Assembly: GCF_003352185.1 (NCBI RefSeq)
Contig: NZ_CP029608.1
Span: 5,436,501 to 5,500,500, forward strand
Length of the DNA: 64,000 nucleotides
Origin: Pseudomonas kribbensis
Lineage (GTDB): Bacteria > Pseudomonadota > Gammaproteobacteria > Pseudomonadales > Pseudomonadaceae
Direction of reading: 5' to 3'
Part shown: positions 17,778-26,690 of the stretch, piece after piece
How positions within the stretch are numbered: the first letter of the stretch is position 1
Layout of the letters: each line of letters begins with the position of its first letter
Made by a program: the position numbers and the translations under genes
Notes under the pieces: model-generated
Seen by the model: the letters and a program-made list of their open reading frames with translations, nothing else
Told to the model about the DNA's origin: nothing
The model's database searches: none

Positions 17778-19214
17778 TCAAATCTCCTTGGTCAGGCTGC
17801 GGTCGTGTTCGGCGCCATCGTCGTCGGCAGCGGACAACGGACGGGCCGGGGTGCGTTTCTGGCCAGGACCACCGTCGTTGGTTTCCTTGCCTTCGTCGGT
17901 CTTCGGCCCTTTGCGCACCAGGCGCATCATGTAGCCCAGACCCGCACCGAACAGCGCGAAATACACCACCACAAACATGATCAGCGTGATGCTCATCTGC
18001 ATGAAGCTGTGATTGGAGGACGCATCCGCCGTGCGCATCAAGCCGTAGACCACCCACGGCTGACGACCGATTTCAGTGGTGAACCAGCCCGCCAGAATCG
18101 CGATCAGGCCGGACGGCCCCATCCACAACGCCAGGTACAGGAACGGCCGCGAGGTGTAGAGCGTGTCGCGCTTGCGCAGCCACAGGCTCCAGAGACCGGT
18201 GAAGATCATCAGGAAACCGAGGCCGACCATGATCCGGAACGACCAGAACACGATGGTCGAGTTAGGCCGGTCTTCAGGCGGGAACTCCTTGAGCGCCGGG
18301 ACTTGCTTGTCCAGCGAGTGGGTCAGGATCAGGCTGCCGAGGTACGGGATCTCGACGGCGTATTTGGTTTTCTCTTCTTTCATGTCCGGCCAGCCGAACA
18401 GGATCAGCGGCGTCGCTTCGTTGCCGACGTTTTCCCAGTGACCTTCGATCGCGGCGATTTTCGCCGGCTGATGCTTGAGGGTGTTGAGGCCGTGGAAGTC
18501 GCCGATGACCGCCTGGATCGGCGCAACGATCAACGCCATCCACATCGCCATCGACAGCATGGTACGGATCGCCGGGTTGTCCTTGCCGCGCAGCAGATGC
18601 CAGGCCGCCGACGAGCCGACGAAGAATGCCGTTGCGACGAACGCCGCAGTCGCCATGTGCATCAGGCGATACGGGAACGAAGGGTTGAACACGATTGCCA
18701 GCCAGTCGGTCGGGATTACCTGACCGTTGACGATCTCGAAGCCCTGCGGCGTCTGCATCCAGCTGTTGGAGGCGAGAATCCAGAAGGTCGAAATCAGCGT
18801 GCCGATGGCAACCATCACCGTGGCGAAGAAGTGCAGCTTGCGTCCGACCTTGTTCCAGCCGAACAGCATCACTCCGAGGAAACCGGCTTCGAGGAAGAAC
18901 GCCGTGAGCACCTCGTAGGTCAGCAATGGCCCGGTGACGGAACCGGCGAAGTCCGAGAAGCGGCTCCAGTTGGTGCCGAACTGGTAGGCCATGACCAGCC
19001 CCGAGACCACGCCCATGCCGAAGTTGACGGCAAAGATCTTCGACCAGAAATGGTAGAGATCGCGGTAGGTGTCGTTGCCGGTTTTCAGCCACAGGCCTTC
19101 CAGCACCGCGAGATAGCTCGCAAGACCGATGGTGATTGCCGGGAACAGGATGTGGAACGAGATGGTGAACGCGAACTGGATTCGGGCGAGATCTAGTGCC
19201 TCTAAACCGAACAT
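17778..19214 (-). CDS. cioA: Cyanide-insensitive bd-type oxidase, subunit I
   Basis: 478-residue heme-bearing quinol oxidase subunit. The N-terminus LARIQFAFTISFHILFPAI holds the conserved heme b595/d His, and the GRQPW motif appears in TTEIGRQPWVVYGLMRT in the C-terminal half. The length is typical of CioA rather than the longer E. coli CydA. The start at 19214 (MFGLEALDLARIQF) has GAGGA seven bases upstream; an in-frame earlier ATG lacks this. An exact Fnr/Anr box lies 159 bases upstream, so oxygen-dependent control by Anr is likely. Confidence 0.95.
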   Translation of the reverse strand: MFGLEALDLARIQFAFTISFHILFPAITIGLASYLAVLEGLWLKTGNDTYRDLYHFWSKIFAVNFGMGVVSGLVMAYQFGTNWSRFSDFAGSVTGPLLTYEVLTAFFLEAGFLGVMLFGWNKVGRKLHFFATVMVAIGTLISTFWILASNSWMQTPQGFEIVNGQVIPTDWLAIVFNPSFPYRLMHMATAAFVATAFFVGSSAAWHLLRGKDNPAIRTMLSMAMWMALIVAPIQAVIGDFHGLNTLKHQPAKIAAIEGHWENVGNEATPLILFGWPDMKEEKTKYAVEIPYLGSLILTHSLDKQVPALKEFPPEDRPNSTIVFWSFRIMVGLGFLMIFTGLWSLWLRKRDTLYTSRPFLYLALWMGPSGLIAILAGWFTTEIGRQPWVVYGLMRTADASSNHSFMQMSITLIMFVVVYFALFGAGLGYMMRLVRKGPKTDEGKETNDGGPGQKRTPARPLSAADDDGAEHDRSLTKEI

Positions 19215-19613
19215 AAGCTTTCCTCTATCAGATAACGGTTCCAAGGCTGGCGGCCTTGAACCACTGCCCCCACGGGTATGGAGTGCGGCGAACTCGGATT
19301 CGTTCTTCTTTTTACAGGCATCGCGACGCAGGGAGTCTGCCGACGGGTCCGGGATCGGTTCCGCGAAGGGTCTTGATCTGGATCAATCAACGTAGAAAGA
19401 GTAGTCCCATTTCCGACGGGGAACCGCGTGGTCTTTTGCCGCGTGACAAGTTGCCTCACAGATCTGGCAACGCCCTGAAATACATCCCTGGCCGGTTCGG
19501 TGTCCGGGGCCGGAAAAATCGATGTCTGGCTAACTAAATTTTTTGTCATAGCAACTTCCTGTTACAGACTGGTGATAATCTCGCGGTTCCCCTCGATCAA
19601 GACCGGCCCGCAG
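19215..19613. other. Divergent intergenic region cioA / MFS gene
   Basis: About 400 bases without a convincing gene. It holds the Anr box near the middle and must carry both divergent promoters. The part nearest the MFS gene is AT-richer (ACTAAATTTTTTGTCA near 19530-19550). No other repeat or structured RNA was recognised. Confidence 0.5.
19373..19386. promoter_or_regulatory. Anr/Fnr box upstream of cioAB
   Basis: TTGAT-CTGG-ATCAA is an exact match to the Fnr-family consensus TTGAT-N4-ATCAA. It is 159 bases before cioA and 227 before the divergent MFS gene. Anr is the oxygen sensor that controls terminal oxidase choice in pseudomonads and is known to act on cioAB in P. aeruginosa. Confidence 0.8.
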
Positions 19614-20852
19614 ATGCCCAGCCAAGAGCCCTTGCTGTTACGTCACCATCGTCCGTTTCTTGCGTTCTGGTTTGCCCGGATCTTCACCGCCAGCGGCTTC
19701 CAGATGCTCACCGTGGCCATCGGCTGGAACCTCTATCAACTGACCGGCAACGTGCTCGATCTTGGCCTGGTCGGTTTGGTGGAATTCGCCCCACGTGTGC
19801 TGTTCATGCTGCACACCGGCCACGTTGCCGATCGTTACGACCGGCGCAAGGTGGCGGCCATCTGTCAGTCGTTGCAGGCGTTGATTGCCCTGGCACTGGC
19901 CATCGGCAGCGCTACTGACCATGTCACCCGGGAAATGATCTTTATCCTGGCGTTCCTGCTCGGCGCCGCGCGCTCGTTCGAGATGCCAACGACTCAGGCC
20001 CTGTTGCCAAGTATCGTGCCCAGCGCATTGTTCCCACGGGCGGTTGCCGCCGCGCAGTCGGCGCAGCAATCGGCCACCATCGTCGCCCCGGCACTTGGCG
20101 GTCTGCTCTATGCCTTCGGCAGCGTCTGGGTCTATGGCCCGACGGTCGTTCTGTATGTCATCGCTTGCACCTTGATGCTCAACTTGCCTGCCCGACAAAC
20201 CCCGCTGAACAAGGGCAAGGCGACTCTGGATTCACTGTTGGCGGGGATTCGTTTCATTCGCAGCCGCCCGGACATCCTCGGGGCGATCTCGCTGGACCTG
20301 TTCGCCGTGCTGCTCGGCGGCGCCACGGCGCTGTTGCCGGTGTTTGCAAAGGACATTCTGCTGACCGGGCCGTGGGGCCTGGGGTTGCTGCGTTCGGCGC
20401 CGGCGGTCGGAGCGCTGATGATGTCCTTGTTCCTGGCGCGGTTTGCCGTTGAGCGAAACGTCGGCCGGGTGATGTTCACCGCTGTCGGCGTATTCGGTGT
20501 GGCCACCATCGCCTTCGGTCTGTCGACGTCGTTCTGGTTCTCGCTGGCGGTGCTGGTGGTGCTCGGCGCGGCGGACATGATCAGCATGGTGATCCGCGCC
20601 TCCTTCGTGCAACTGGAAACCCCGGACGAAATGCGCGGCCGGGTCAGCGCGGTGAATGGCCTGTTCATCGGCGCCTCGAACCAGTTGGGCGAATTCGAAT
20701 CCGGCCTCACCGCCCACTGGTTCGGCACCGTGCCGGCGGTGGTGATGGGCGGCATCGGGACGCTGGTGGTGACCGGGACCTGGATCAAACTGTTCCCGAC
20801 CCTGGCCAACCGCGACCGGATGCATGTGCCGGTGGAAGAGGTGAAGGCCTGA
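19614..20852 (+). CDS. MFS transporter, EntS-like (MFS_3) exporter
   Basis: 412 residues with about 12 hydrophobic segments. The MFS loop motif between helices 2 and 3 reads GHVADRYDRRK near residue 76, and a late DEMRGRVSAVNGLFIGASNQLGEFESG stretch is typical of the EntS/TetA-like MFS_3 group. Such proteins usually export drugs or siderophores; no siderophore genes are adjacent, so the substrate is unknown. The start at 19614 is chosen because the upstream in-frame extension is not family-like. It is divergent from cioA and convergent with the DJ-1 gene, so it is probably transcribed alone. Confidence 0.85.
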   Translation: MPSQEPLLLRHHRPFLAFWFARIFTASGFQMLTVAIGWNLYQLTGNVLDLGLVGLVEFAPRVLFMLHTGHVADRYDRRKVAAICQSLQALIALALAIGSATDHVTREMIFILAFLLGAARSFEMPTTQALLPSIVPSALFPRAVAAAQSAQQSATIVAPALGGLLYAFGSVWVYGPTVVLYVIACTLMLNLPARQTPLNKGKATLDSLLAGIRFIRSRPDILGAISLDLFAVLLGGATALLPVFAKDILLTGPWGLGLLRSAPAVGALMMSLFLARFAVERNVGRVMFTAVGVFGVATIAFGLSTSFWFSLAVLVVLGAADMISMVIRASFVQLETPDEMRGRVSAVNGLFIGASNQLGEFESGLTAHWFGTVPAVVMGGIGTLVVTGTWIKLFPTLANRDRMHVPVEEVKA

Positions 20853-20857
20853 CCTTC

Positions 20858-21418
20858 TCAGGCCAGCAGCTCTCCCGCTACCTTCGATCTGGCGGCCTTG
20901 CCCGCCAGTTGCTCGACCAGCGTCAGGGCAAATGCCAGAGCGGCGCCGGAACCCTGGGCGGTGATGCAATTGCCGTCGACCACCACCGGTTGGTCGACAA
21001 ACGTGCATCCGGAAAGGTTATGGCTGGTGGAGGGTAAACAGGTCATGCGTCTCTGGCGCAGGACGCCAAAACTTTGCAGGGCGACCGCCGGAGATTCGGC
21101 GATGGCGGCGAACAGTCGCCCGGCACTGGCCTGGTCCTTGAGCAATTGTTGCAGAGGCTGGTGAGCCGCCAGATGTTGTGCGCCGACAGCGCCGCCGGGC
21201 AGGACGATCAGGTCGAAGGTCTGGGCCAGCACATCAATGAGCATGCCGTCGGCGGTCAGTCGTGTGCCTCGGGCGCAGGTCAGCATGCGCCGGCCTTCGA
21301 TGCTGGCCGCCATCACTTCGATACCGGCCCGGCGCAGCACGTCGATCAGGGTCACGCTTTGCAGATCATCGATGCCCTCGGCGAGGGTAATCAGGGCTCT
21401 AAAGGTCATGGGCGCCAT
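20858..21418 (-). CDS. DJ-1/PfpI superfamily protein lacking the nucleophile cysteine
   Basis: 186 residues with the flavodoxin-like fold signatures of the YajL/DJ-1 group: N-terminal LITLAEGIDDLQSVTLIDVLRRAG, VLPGGAVGAQHL near residue 72, and a late AQGSGAALAFALTLVE. The nucleophile elbow, AAICAGP in DJ-1, reads AAIAESP here, so the catalytic or redox cysteine is Ala. Two other Cys remain (MTCLPS and SGCTF). A protease, glyoxalase or deglycase function is therefore doubtful. An alternative start lies three codons downstream (MTFRAL). Confidence 0.85.
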   Translation of the reverse strand: MAPMTFRALITLAEGIDDLQSVTLIDVLRRAGIEVMAASIEGRRMLTCARGTRLTADGMLIDVLAQTFDLIVLPGGAVGAQHLAAHQPLQQLLKDQASAGRLFAAIAESPAVALQSFGVLRQRRMTCLPSTSHNLSGCTFVDQPVVVDGNCITAQGSGAALAFALTLVEQLAGKAARSKVAGELLA

Positions 21419-21475
21419 CCGCTGGGTGATCTTTAAAGCGTAGTCAGCTTTGCCCTGCCCTGTTCGCGGCAGCCG

Positions 21476-21925
21476 TTACTTGATGTAAAGCTGGGTCGAC
21501 ATCGTGTTGCGCGGGGCGTTGATCGATGTGTTGCTGAACGTGAAAGTGCCCTCCTGCCGGCCTGCCAGATCGAAGGTATAGAGAGAGCCGACGGTTTTGC
21601 TGCCGGGCGTGCACTCGGTCAGATTGCCGTTATCGAAGGCACACACCGGGCTTCGCGTGCCGTTCACTTCAAAACCGTCCAGTGCGGCCTGGGGCTGGCT
21701 CTGGCCATAGCCGATTTCCAGCACATAAACCTTGATGCCCGGCGCGCTGTGATCGCACCGGGTCTGCACCTGACCATCGGTAATGTCTTCGAGCCCGCAG
21801 GACGCCGACTGAACCTTGATGACTTTCACCTCGCTCAGCGGCGGTGCCGATGCGGCGAATGCAGCGGGTGCCCCGGTCAGCAACAGTGCGATCAACCCGC
21901 AGGCCTTCATCCAATACTTGTTCAT
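21476..21925 (-). CDS. Secreted protein of unknown function
   Basis: 149 residues. A Sec signal peptide (MNKYWMKACGLIALLLTGAPAAFA, cleavage after about residue 24) is followed by a small beta-rich domain with four cysteines (SASCGLED, TRCDHS, PVCAFD, TECTPG) that could form two disulfides in the periplasm. No family was recognised. The start could also be three codons earlier (MDRMNK at 21934). It stands alone between the DJ-1 gene and a divergent purine permease. Confidence 0.65.
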   Translation of the reverse strand: MNKYWMKACGLIALLLTGAPAAFAASAPPLSEVKVIKVQSASCGLEDITDGQVQTRCDHSAPGIKVYVLEIGYGQSQPQAALDGFEVNGTRSPVCAFDNGNLTECTPGSKTVGSLYTFDLAGRQEGTFTFSNTSINAPRNTMSTQLYIK

Positions 21926-22145
21926 CCGATCCATTCCCGAAAAATCAGCGCGCAGTATGGCCGGTTTGGCCGCGACACAAAACTTCGCCGACGATCGATA
22001 CCAACATCCGCCATATTCCTCACGCTGCTGGTATGATGCGCGGCTTTTTCCGGCCCACCACAATTTTCCAGGCGCTTGCGACGGTCTGTGCTTTGCTGTT
22101 GAGGTCGATACATTCACGGCGCCACGCGCGCCACGGGGAGCAGAC

Positions 22146-23441
22146 ATGCTGGAAAGGCTGTTTCAACTCAAGGCACACAACACCAACGTGCGGACCGAGA
22201 TTCTGGCGGGCGTCACGACCTTCCTGGCCATGGCCTACATTCTGTTCGTCAACCCGAGCATCCTCGGCGAGACCGGCATGGACAAGGGCGCGGTGTTCGT
22301 CGCCACGTGTCTGGCAGCCGCCATCGGCTCCACGGTCATGGGCCTGATCGCCAACTACCCGATCGCCCTCGCACCCGGCATGGGCCTGAACGCCTTCTTC
22401 ACCTACACCGTCGTGCTGCATATGGGCCACACCTGGCAAGTGGCGCTGGGCGCGGTGTTCATCTCGGCCGTGTGCTTCTTCCTGCTGTCGATCTTCCGCA
22501 TCCGTGAATGGATCATCAACAGCATCCCGCTGCCGCTGCGTTCGGCGATTGCCGCCGGTATCGGCCTGTTCCTGGCGCTGATCGCCCTGCACAACGCCGG
22601 CATCGTGGTCAGCAACCCGGCGACCATGGTCGGCCTCGGTGACCTGAAACAACCGGCTCCGATCCTGGCCACCCTCGGTTTCGCCCTGATCGTTGCCCTT
22701 GAAGCCCTGAAAGTGCGCGGCGCGGTGCTGATCGGCATTCTCGCGGTGACCATCGTCTCGATCGTGATGGGTTTCACCCCGTTCGGCGGCGTGACCTCGA
22801 TGCCACCTTCGCTGGCCCCGACCTTCCTGCAACTGGACATCAAGGGCGCACTGGACATCGGTCTGGTCAGCGTGATCTTCGCCTTCCTGTTCGTCGACCT
22901 GTTCGACAACTCCGGCACCCTGATCGGCGTCGCCAAGCGCGCCGGCCTGATGGGCAAGGACGGCCACATGCCGAAAATGGGCCGTGCGCTGATCGCTGAC
23001 AGTACGGCGGCAATGGCCGGCTCTCTGCTGGGCACCTCGACCACCACCAGCTACATCGAATCCGCTGCTGGCGTGAGCGCCGGCGGCCGCACCGGCCTGA
23101 CCGCCATCGTCGTCGCGATCCTGTTCCTGCTGGCGCTGTTCTTCTCGCCACTGGCTGCCAGCGTGCCGGCCTTCGCCACCGCGCCAGCGCTGCTGTTTGT
23201 CGCCGTGCTGATGACTTCGGGCCTGGCGGAAATAGAATGGGACGACATCACCGTCGCCGCACCGGTCGTGGTCACCGCCCTGGCGATGCCTTTCACCTAT
23301 TCCATCGCCAACGGCATCGCCTTCGGCTTCATCGCCTGGACTGCGATCAAACTGCTGTCCGGCCGCGCCCGTGAGCTGAACCCGGCGCTGGTGATCCTGT
23401 CGATTCTGTTCGTGATCAAGCTGGGTTGGTTCAACGCATGA
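22146..23441 (+). CDS. NCS2-family purine permease (AdeP/PbuG-like)
   Basis: 431-residue membrane transporter of the AzgA-like NCS2 branch. It shows [16 protein letters not shown] near residue 26, [18 protein letters not shown] near 70, the helix-8 motif [19 protein letters not shown] near 250 and [22 protein letters not shown] near 297. These fit adenine, hypoxanthine or guanine uptake with protons. The start at 22146 has GGGAG six bases upstream; longer in-frame extension upstream is not family-like. Its stop codon overlaps the trmA start (ATGA), so the two are translationally coupled. Confidence 0.92.
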   Translation: MLERLFQLKAHNTNVRTEILAGVTTFLAMAYILFVNPSILGETGMDKGAVFVATCLAAAIGSTVMGLIANYPIALAPGMGLNAFFTYTVVLHMGHTWQVALGAVFISAVCFFLLSIFRIREWIINSIPLPLRSAIAAGIGLFLALIALHNAGIVVSNPATMVGLGDLKQPAPILATLGFALIVALEALKVRGAVLIGILAVTIVSIVMGFTPFGGVTSMPPSLAPTFLQLDIKGALDIGLVSVIFAFLFVDLFDNSGTLIGVAKRAGLMGKDGHMPKMGRALIADSTAAMAGSLLGTSTTTSYIESAAGVSAGGRTGLTAIVVAILFLLALFFSPLAASVPAFATAPALLFVAVLMTSGLAEIEWDDITVAAPVVVTALAMPFTYSIANGIAFGFIAWTAIKLLSGRARELNPALVILSILFVIKLGWFNA

Positions 23442-24517
23442 CTTTTGATTCCCAGGCCTACGCCGCACAACTCGAAGACAAGGTCACGCGCCTGCGTGAC
23501 CTGCTGGCCCCGTTCGATGCACCGGAGCCTGCGGTGTTCGACTCGCCGTTGCAGAACTTCCGCCTGCGCGCCGAATTCCGCCTGTGGCGCGAGGGCGGTG
23601 AGCGGCATTACGCGATGTTTTCCCAGGACGACAAACGCACGCCGATCCTGATCGAGGAATTCCCGATCGCCAGCCTGCGCATCAACCAGTTGATGCCGCA
23701 ATTGAAGGCGGCCTGGCAGGCCAGCGCGGCGTTGAGCCACAAGCTGTTCCAGGTGGAGTTTCTGACCACCCTGGCCGGCGACGCGATGATCACCCTGTGC
23801 TATCACCGCCCGCTGGACGAGCACTGGCACGCGGCGGCCACCAAGCTGTCGGCGGACCTGGGCGTCAGCATCATCGGTCGCTCCAAGGGCAAGCGCGAAG
23901 TGCTCGGCCTTGATTACGTGGTCGAGAAACTGGAAGTCGGCGGTCGCACCTTCAGCTATCGCCAGCCGGAAGGTGCGTTCACCCAGCCCAACGGCACCGT
24001 GAACCAGAAGATGCTCAACTGGGCATACGAAGCACTGGGCGATCGCAGCGACGATCTGCTGGAGCTGTACTGCGGCAACGGCAACTTCACCCTGCCGCTG
24101 GCGACCCGCGTGCGCAAAGTGCTGGCCACCGAAATCAGCAAGACCTCGGTCAACGCTGCATTGAGCAACCTGGCCGAAAACGCTGTGGATAACGTTACTC
24201 TGGTGCGCCTGTCCGCCGAAGAGCTGACCGAAGCCCTGAACGAAGTTCGCCCGTTCCGTCGCCTGCACGGCATCGACCTGAAGAGCTACGAGTTCGGCAG
24301 CGTGTTCGTCGACCCGCCACGGGCCGGCATGGACCCGGACACCTGCGAACTGACCCGTCGCTTCGACAACATCCTGTACATCTCCTGCAACCCGGAGACC
24401 CTGGCGGCCAACATCGCCCAACTGCACGACACGCACCGCATCACCCGCTGCGCGTTGTTCGACCAGTTCCCGTGGACTCACCACATGGAATCCGGCGTGC
24501 TGTTGACCCGGCGTTGA
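23438..24517 (+). CDS. trmA: tRNA (uracil-5-)-methyltransferase
   Basis: SAM-dependent enzyme that makes m5U54 in the T-loop of tRNA. 359 residues. It has [16 protein letters not shown] as the SAM site near residue 207, [12 protein letters not shown] near 288, and the catalytic cysteine in [11 protein letters not shown] near 312. It lacks the iron-sulfur and TRAM features of RlmD, fitting TrmA. The ATG overlaps the permease stop in ATGA. A terminator follows 23 bases after the stop. Confidence 0.96.
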   Translation: MTFDSQAYAAQLEDKVTRLRDLLAPFDAPEPAVFDSPLQNFRLRAEFRLWREGGERHYAMFSQDDKRTPILIEEFPIASLRINQLMPQLKAAWQASAALSHKLFQVEFLTTLAGDAMITLCYHRPLDEHWHAAATKLSADLGVSIIGRSKGKREVLGLDYVVEKLEVGGRTFSYRQPEGAFTQPNGTVNQKMLNWAYEALGDRSDDLLELYCGNGNFTLPLATRVRKVLATEISKTSVNAALSNLAENAVDNVTLVRLSAEELTEALNEVRPFRRLHGIDLKSYEFGSVFVDPPRAGMDPDTCELTRRFDNILYISCNPETLAANIAQLHDTHRITRCALFDQFPWTHHMESGVLLTRR

Positions 24518-24540
24518 TCGCAGGTGCCAGAAACAAGAAA

Positions 24541-24565
24541 GCCGTCCTGACCGACGGCTTTTTTG
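24541..24565 (+). terminator. Intrinsic terminator after trmA
   Basis: GCCGTC and GACGGC pair across a CTGACC loop, followed by TTTTTT. It ends the permease-trmA unit and also sits just past the convergent DUF2442 stop. Confidence 0.9.
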
Positions 24566-24572
24566 TGCCTGT

Positions 24573-25019
24573 TCATGGCACGGGATCGACTTTGCGCGGG
24601 CGCCCGCCCTTCCTGCCGTTGGCCCGTGCAGCTTCAGCTTTCGCGGTGCTGCTCTGGCGGCCATTGCGTGAAGCGATCACCGAGGCTGCCATGGCCATCA
24701 ATGGTTGACTGGCCGAGATCATCCCGGCGATGGAAACCTGCAGGTCCTTGCCGTCATGGCACAGCGCGGTGCCGGCAAAGCCGATGTTCAATCCGGTAAA
24801 GTCTTCCGGTTCGAAATCATCGAATTCGCGGTAGAGATTTACTGGCAGCAGCACGCCGCTGTCGTCCTCGAAGTGAATCACCAGGCACGGTTTCTGAAAG
24901 GCTACCGACACGGCTTGCAGGCTGCTGCGACGACGTACACCACCACGATCAACGGCCTCGTCCAGACGTTTTTCCGTGACGGGGCGATCCGCGTGCAAGC
25001 CGGCTTTGACTGTTTTCAT
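24573..25019 (-). CDS. DUF2442-type protein with basic C-terminal tail
   Basis: 148 residues. After a short N-terminus (MKTVKAGLHADRPVTEKRLDEA) comes a DUF2442-like beta domain (LVIHFEDDSGVLLPVNLYREFDDFEPEDFTGL), then a tail ARANGRKGGRPRK resembling an AT-hook or nucleic-acid-binding stretch. The ATG overlaps the DUF4160 stop (ATGA), so the two proteins are probably made in equal amounts. DUF4160-DUF2442 pairs occur together in many genomes and have been suspected to be toxin-antitoxin-like; I know of no settled function. The start at 25019 is chosen for this overlap. Confidence 0.7.
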   Translation of the reverse strand: MKTVKAGLHADRPVTEKRLDEAVDRGGVRRRSSLQAVSVAFQKPCLVIHFEDDSGVLLPVNLYREFDDFEPEDFTGLNIGFAGTALCHDGKDLQVSIAGMISASQPLMAMAASVIASRNGRQSSTAKAEAARANGRKGGRPRKVDPVP

Positions 25020-25444
25020 AGTTCGATCTCCACACCTTCCCGAGCACCGACCAGGGCCAGCAGGGTTTTGTTTTCTTCTGGTTCGTAATACGCCGATCCA
25101 ATCCTGAAGCTTGTGCTGGCGACCTCCCGCAGTACCGCCACCTGATTCGACTGCCCGTCCCACCATTGATTGTCGAGACAGGCCGTTCGCAAGCGGGTCC
25201 ACCAGATCCAGCGGGCCCGCCGCAGATGATCGGTTTCACGCAACGACTGGCGCAGCCCTTCAAGCAAGGCAACCGGTGGTCGATGCGACAGTGGCACCAC
25301 ATCCCACAGTTCAACGCCGTTGTGCCAGAAACTGAATTTGAAGCGCGCGCTCCAGGCGCCTGCATCCACATGTGCGTGGGGCGGACAATGTTCATCACGC
25401 AACATGATCACCACAGACAGCCCTTTGTAACTGCATACTTTCAT
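25016..25444 (-). CDS. DUF4160-type protein
   Basis: 142 residues. The signature MLRDEHCPPHAHVDAGAWSARFKFSFWHNG near residues 14-43, with its CPPHxHV core, marks DUF4160. The His-Cys-rich core may bind metal or act in catalysis, but no activity is established. The C-terminal half has many Trp and Arg residues. Starts at 25444 (MKVCSYKG, GGATGGG upstream) or 25486 (MANVETFKP) are possible; the first has better spacing. First gene of the pair, downstream of a roughly 200-base gap. Confidence 0.7.
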   Translation of the reverse strand: MKVCSYKGLSVVIMLRDEHCPPHAHVDAGAWSARFKFSFWHNGVELWDVVPLSHRPPVALLEGLRQSLRETDHLRRARWIWWTRLRTACLDNQWWDGQSNQVAVLREVASTSFRIGSAYYEPEENKTLLALVGAREGVEIEL

Positions 25445-25647
25445 GCTAACCCATCCGTTAGGTTTAAAAGTTTCAACATTTGCCATTCCCTGGCAAATCC
25501 GACCACCGGCGCCAACGCCCACTGTGGCCGTTACCTTTCGAGCCTAGTGCGGCAGCCGCAAAAGCCCCGCGCGAAATGGTAAGCAGTTCTTTCGCATCGT
25601 CCGCGCATTTGCTACATACGAAGACTCATTCCCCGGTGTAATCAATC
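25445..25647. other. Divergent gap, DUF4160 gene / LysR gene
   Basis: About 200 bases without a gene. It must contain the promoter of the DUF4160-DUF2442 pair and that of the LysR gene. No clear operator was recognised. Confidence 0.4.
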
Positions 25648-26559
25648 ATGCAGCGACACTTCGACGACCTTCAGCTGGGCAGCATCGAGTTGTTTTGTCT
25701 GGCGGCCGAGTGCGGCAGTTTCACCGGTGCGGCGCAGGCGGCTTCGGTGACGCCGGCGGCGGTGAGTCGCTCGGTTTCGCGCATGGAGGAACGCCTGGGC
25801 GTGCGATTGTTCGCGCGCACTACCCGCAGCGTGAAACTGACCGACAGCGGCCGGCGCTATTACGAAGAATGCCGTCAGGCGCTGGCGCAACTGGTGGAGG
25901 CGCAACGGGAAGTCATGGGCCAGCAGCAGGAACCGTCCGGCACCCTGCGCATCAGTATTCCTACAACCTACGCCCACCACCGGATCCTGCCGCTGCTGCC
26001 GGCCTTTCGCGCGCGCTTTCCGCAAGTGAAGGTCGAGATGCACATCAGCAATCGCAACATCGACTTCGTCGGCGAGGGTTACGACATGGCGATCCGCGTA
26101 CGGGCAATTCACGATTCCGGCCTGATCGCCCGACACCTGGAAGATGCGGCGCTGGTGATGGTCGCGAGCCCCGATTACCTCAAGCGCGCCGGCACGCCAC
26201 AGACTCTCGAAGACCTCGCAAAGCACGAGTGCATCCAGTACGAATTGCCCAGCAGCGGGCGGCGAATCACCTGGCTGTTTTACGACGAGGACACGCCACG
26301 GGAAATCCTCGCCGAGGGCAGTTTCTGCTGTTCCGATGACGTGCTCGGTGGCGTGACCCTGGCCAGACACGGCGCCGGGTTGTTCCAGACTTACCGTTTC
26401 ATCGTCGAAAAAGAACTGGCCGACGGCTCGCTGGTGGAAGTACTCAAACCCTACAGCGGGCGCTCGCGACCGTTCACGCTGCTGTACCCGCAGAATCGCC
26501 ACATGCCGCTGCGCGTCAGGGCCTTCATCGATTTTCTGGTCGAGCAGTTGCCGCATTAA
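25648..26559 (+). CDS. LysR-family transcriptional regulator
   Basis: 303 residues with the N-terminal LysR winged HTH (CGSFTGAAQAASVTPAAVSRSVSRMEERLGVRLFARTTRSVKLT, about residues 22-65) and a periplasmic-binding-like effector domain. It ends 131 bases before aroQ on the same strand. It is most like the broad CrgA/DmlR-type LysR group with unknown effectors. Whether it controls the quinate genes is open: LysR genes are usually divergent from their targets, and the divergent neighbour here is the DUF4160-DUF2442 pair. Confidence 0.88.
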   Translation: MQRHFDDLQLGSIELFCLAAECGSFTGAAQAASVTPAAVSRSVSRMEERLGVRLFARTTRSVKLTDSGRRYYEECRQALAQLVEAQREVMGQQQEPSGTLRISIPTTYAHHRILPLLPAFRARFPQVKVEMHISNRNIDFVGEGYDMAIRVRAIHDSGLIARHLEDAALVMVASPDYLKRAGTPQTLEDLAKHECIQYELPSSGRRITWLFYDEDTPREILAEGSFCCSDDVLGGVTLARHGAGLFQTYRFIVEKELADGSLVEVLKPYSGRSRPFTLLYPQNRHMPLRVRAFIDFLVEQLPH

Positions 26560-26560
26560 T

Positions 26561-26575
26561 GTCCGATTACCGAAC
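26561..26575. promoter_or_regulatory. PcaR-like box upstream of aroQ
   Basis: The reverse strand reads GTTCGGTAATCGGAC, 13 of 15 identical to the exact PcaR-type box at 30826-30840. It lies between the LysR stop and the aroQ promoter, about 35 bases before the shared operator-like sequence. Confidence 0.5.
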
Positions 26576-26603
26576 ACAAAACGGCGCAGCGACCGTTGAT
26601 CAA

Positions 26604-26632
26604 TTGATTAAAGTAACCAGCTAGTACAATTT
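26604..26632 (+). promoter_or_regulatory. aroQ promoter with overlapping operator
   Basis: TTGATT at 26604-26609 and TACAAT at 26625-26630, 15 bases apart, form a plausible sigma-70 promoter. The -10 lies inside a 23-base sequence at 26610-26632 (core GTAACCAGCTAGTACA) that recurs on the opposite strand in front of quiC at 30800-30822 with 19 of 23 identical. A regulator bound here would block RNA polymerase. The nearby TetR gene is the best candidate. Confidence 0.55.
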
Positions 26633-26667
26633 AACTCCACAGGTCGAAACCCTCGGCCCAAGCCAAA

Positions 26668-26675
26668 AACAATAA
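26668..26675 (+). promoter_or_regulatory. Hfq/Crc-type motif before aroQ
   Basis: AACAATAA matches AANAANAA and directly precedes the GTGGAG ribosome-binding region of aroQ. It suggests translational repression by Hfq-Crc when preferred carbon sources are present. Confidence 0.45.
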
Positions 26676-26690
26676 GTGGAGTTTGCCCCC

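Noticed and set aside
17334..19196. A 620-codon open frame on the + strand
   Set aside because: Antisense to cioB and cioA, low-complexity Arg/Asp/His-rich, no start signal; a shadow of real genes.
22020..24664. Two long minus-strand open frames of 482 and 455 codons
   Set aside because: They mirror the purine permease and trmA, whose motifs are complete on the + strand.
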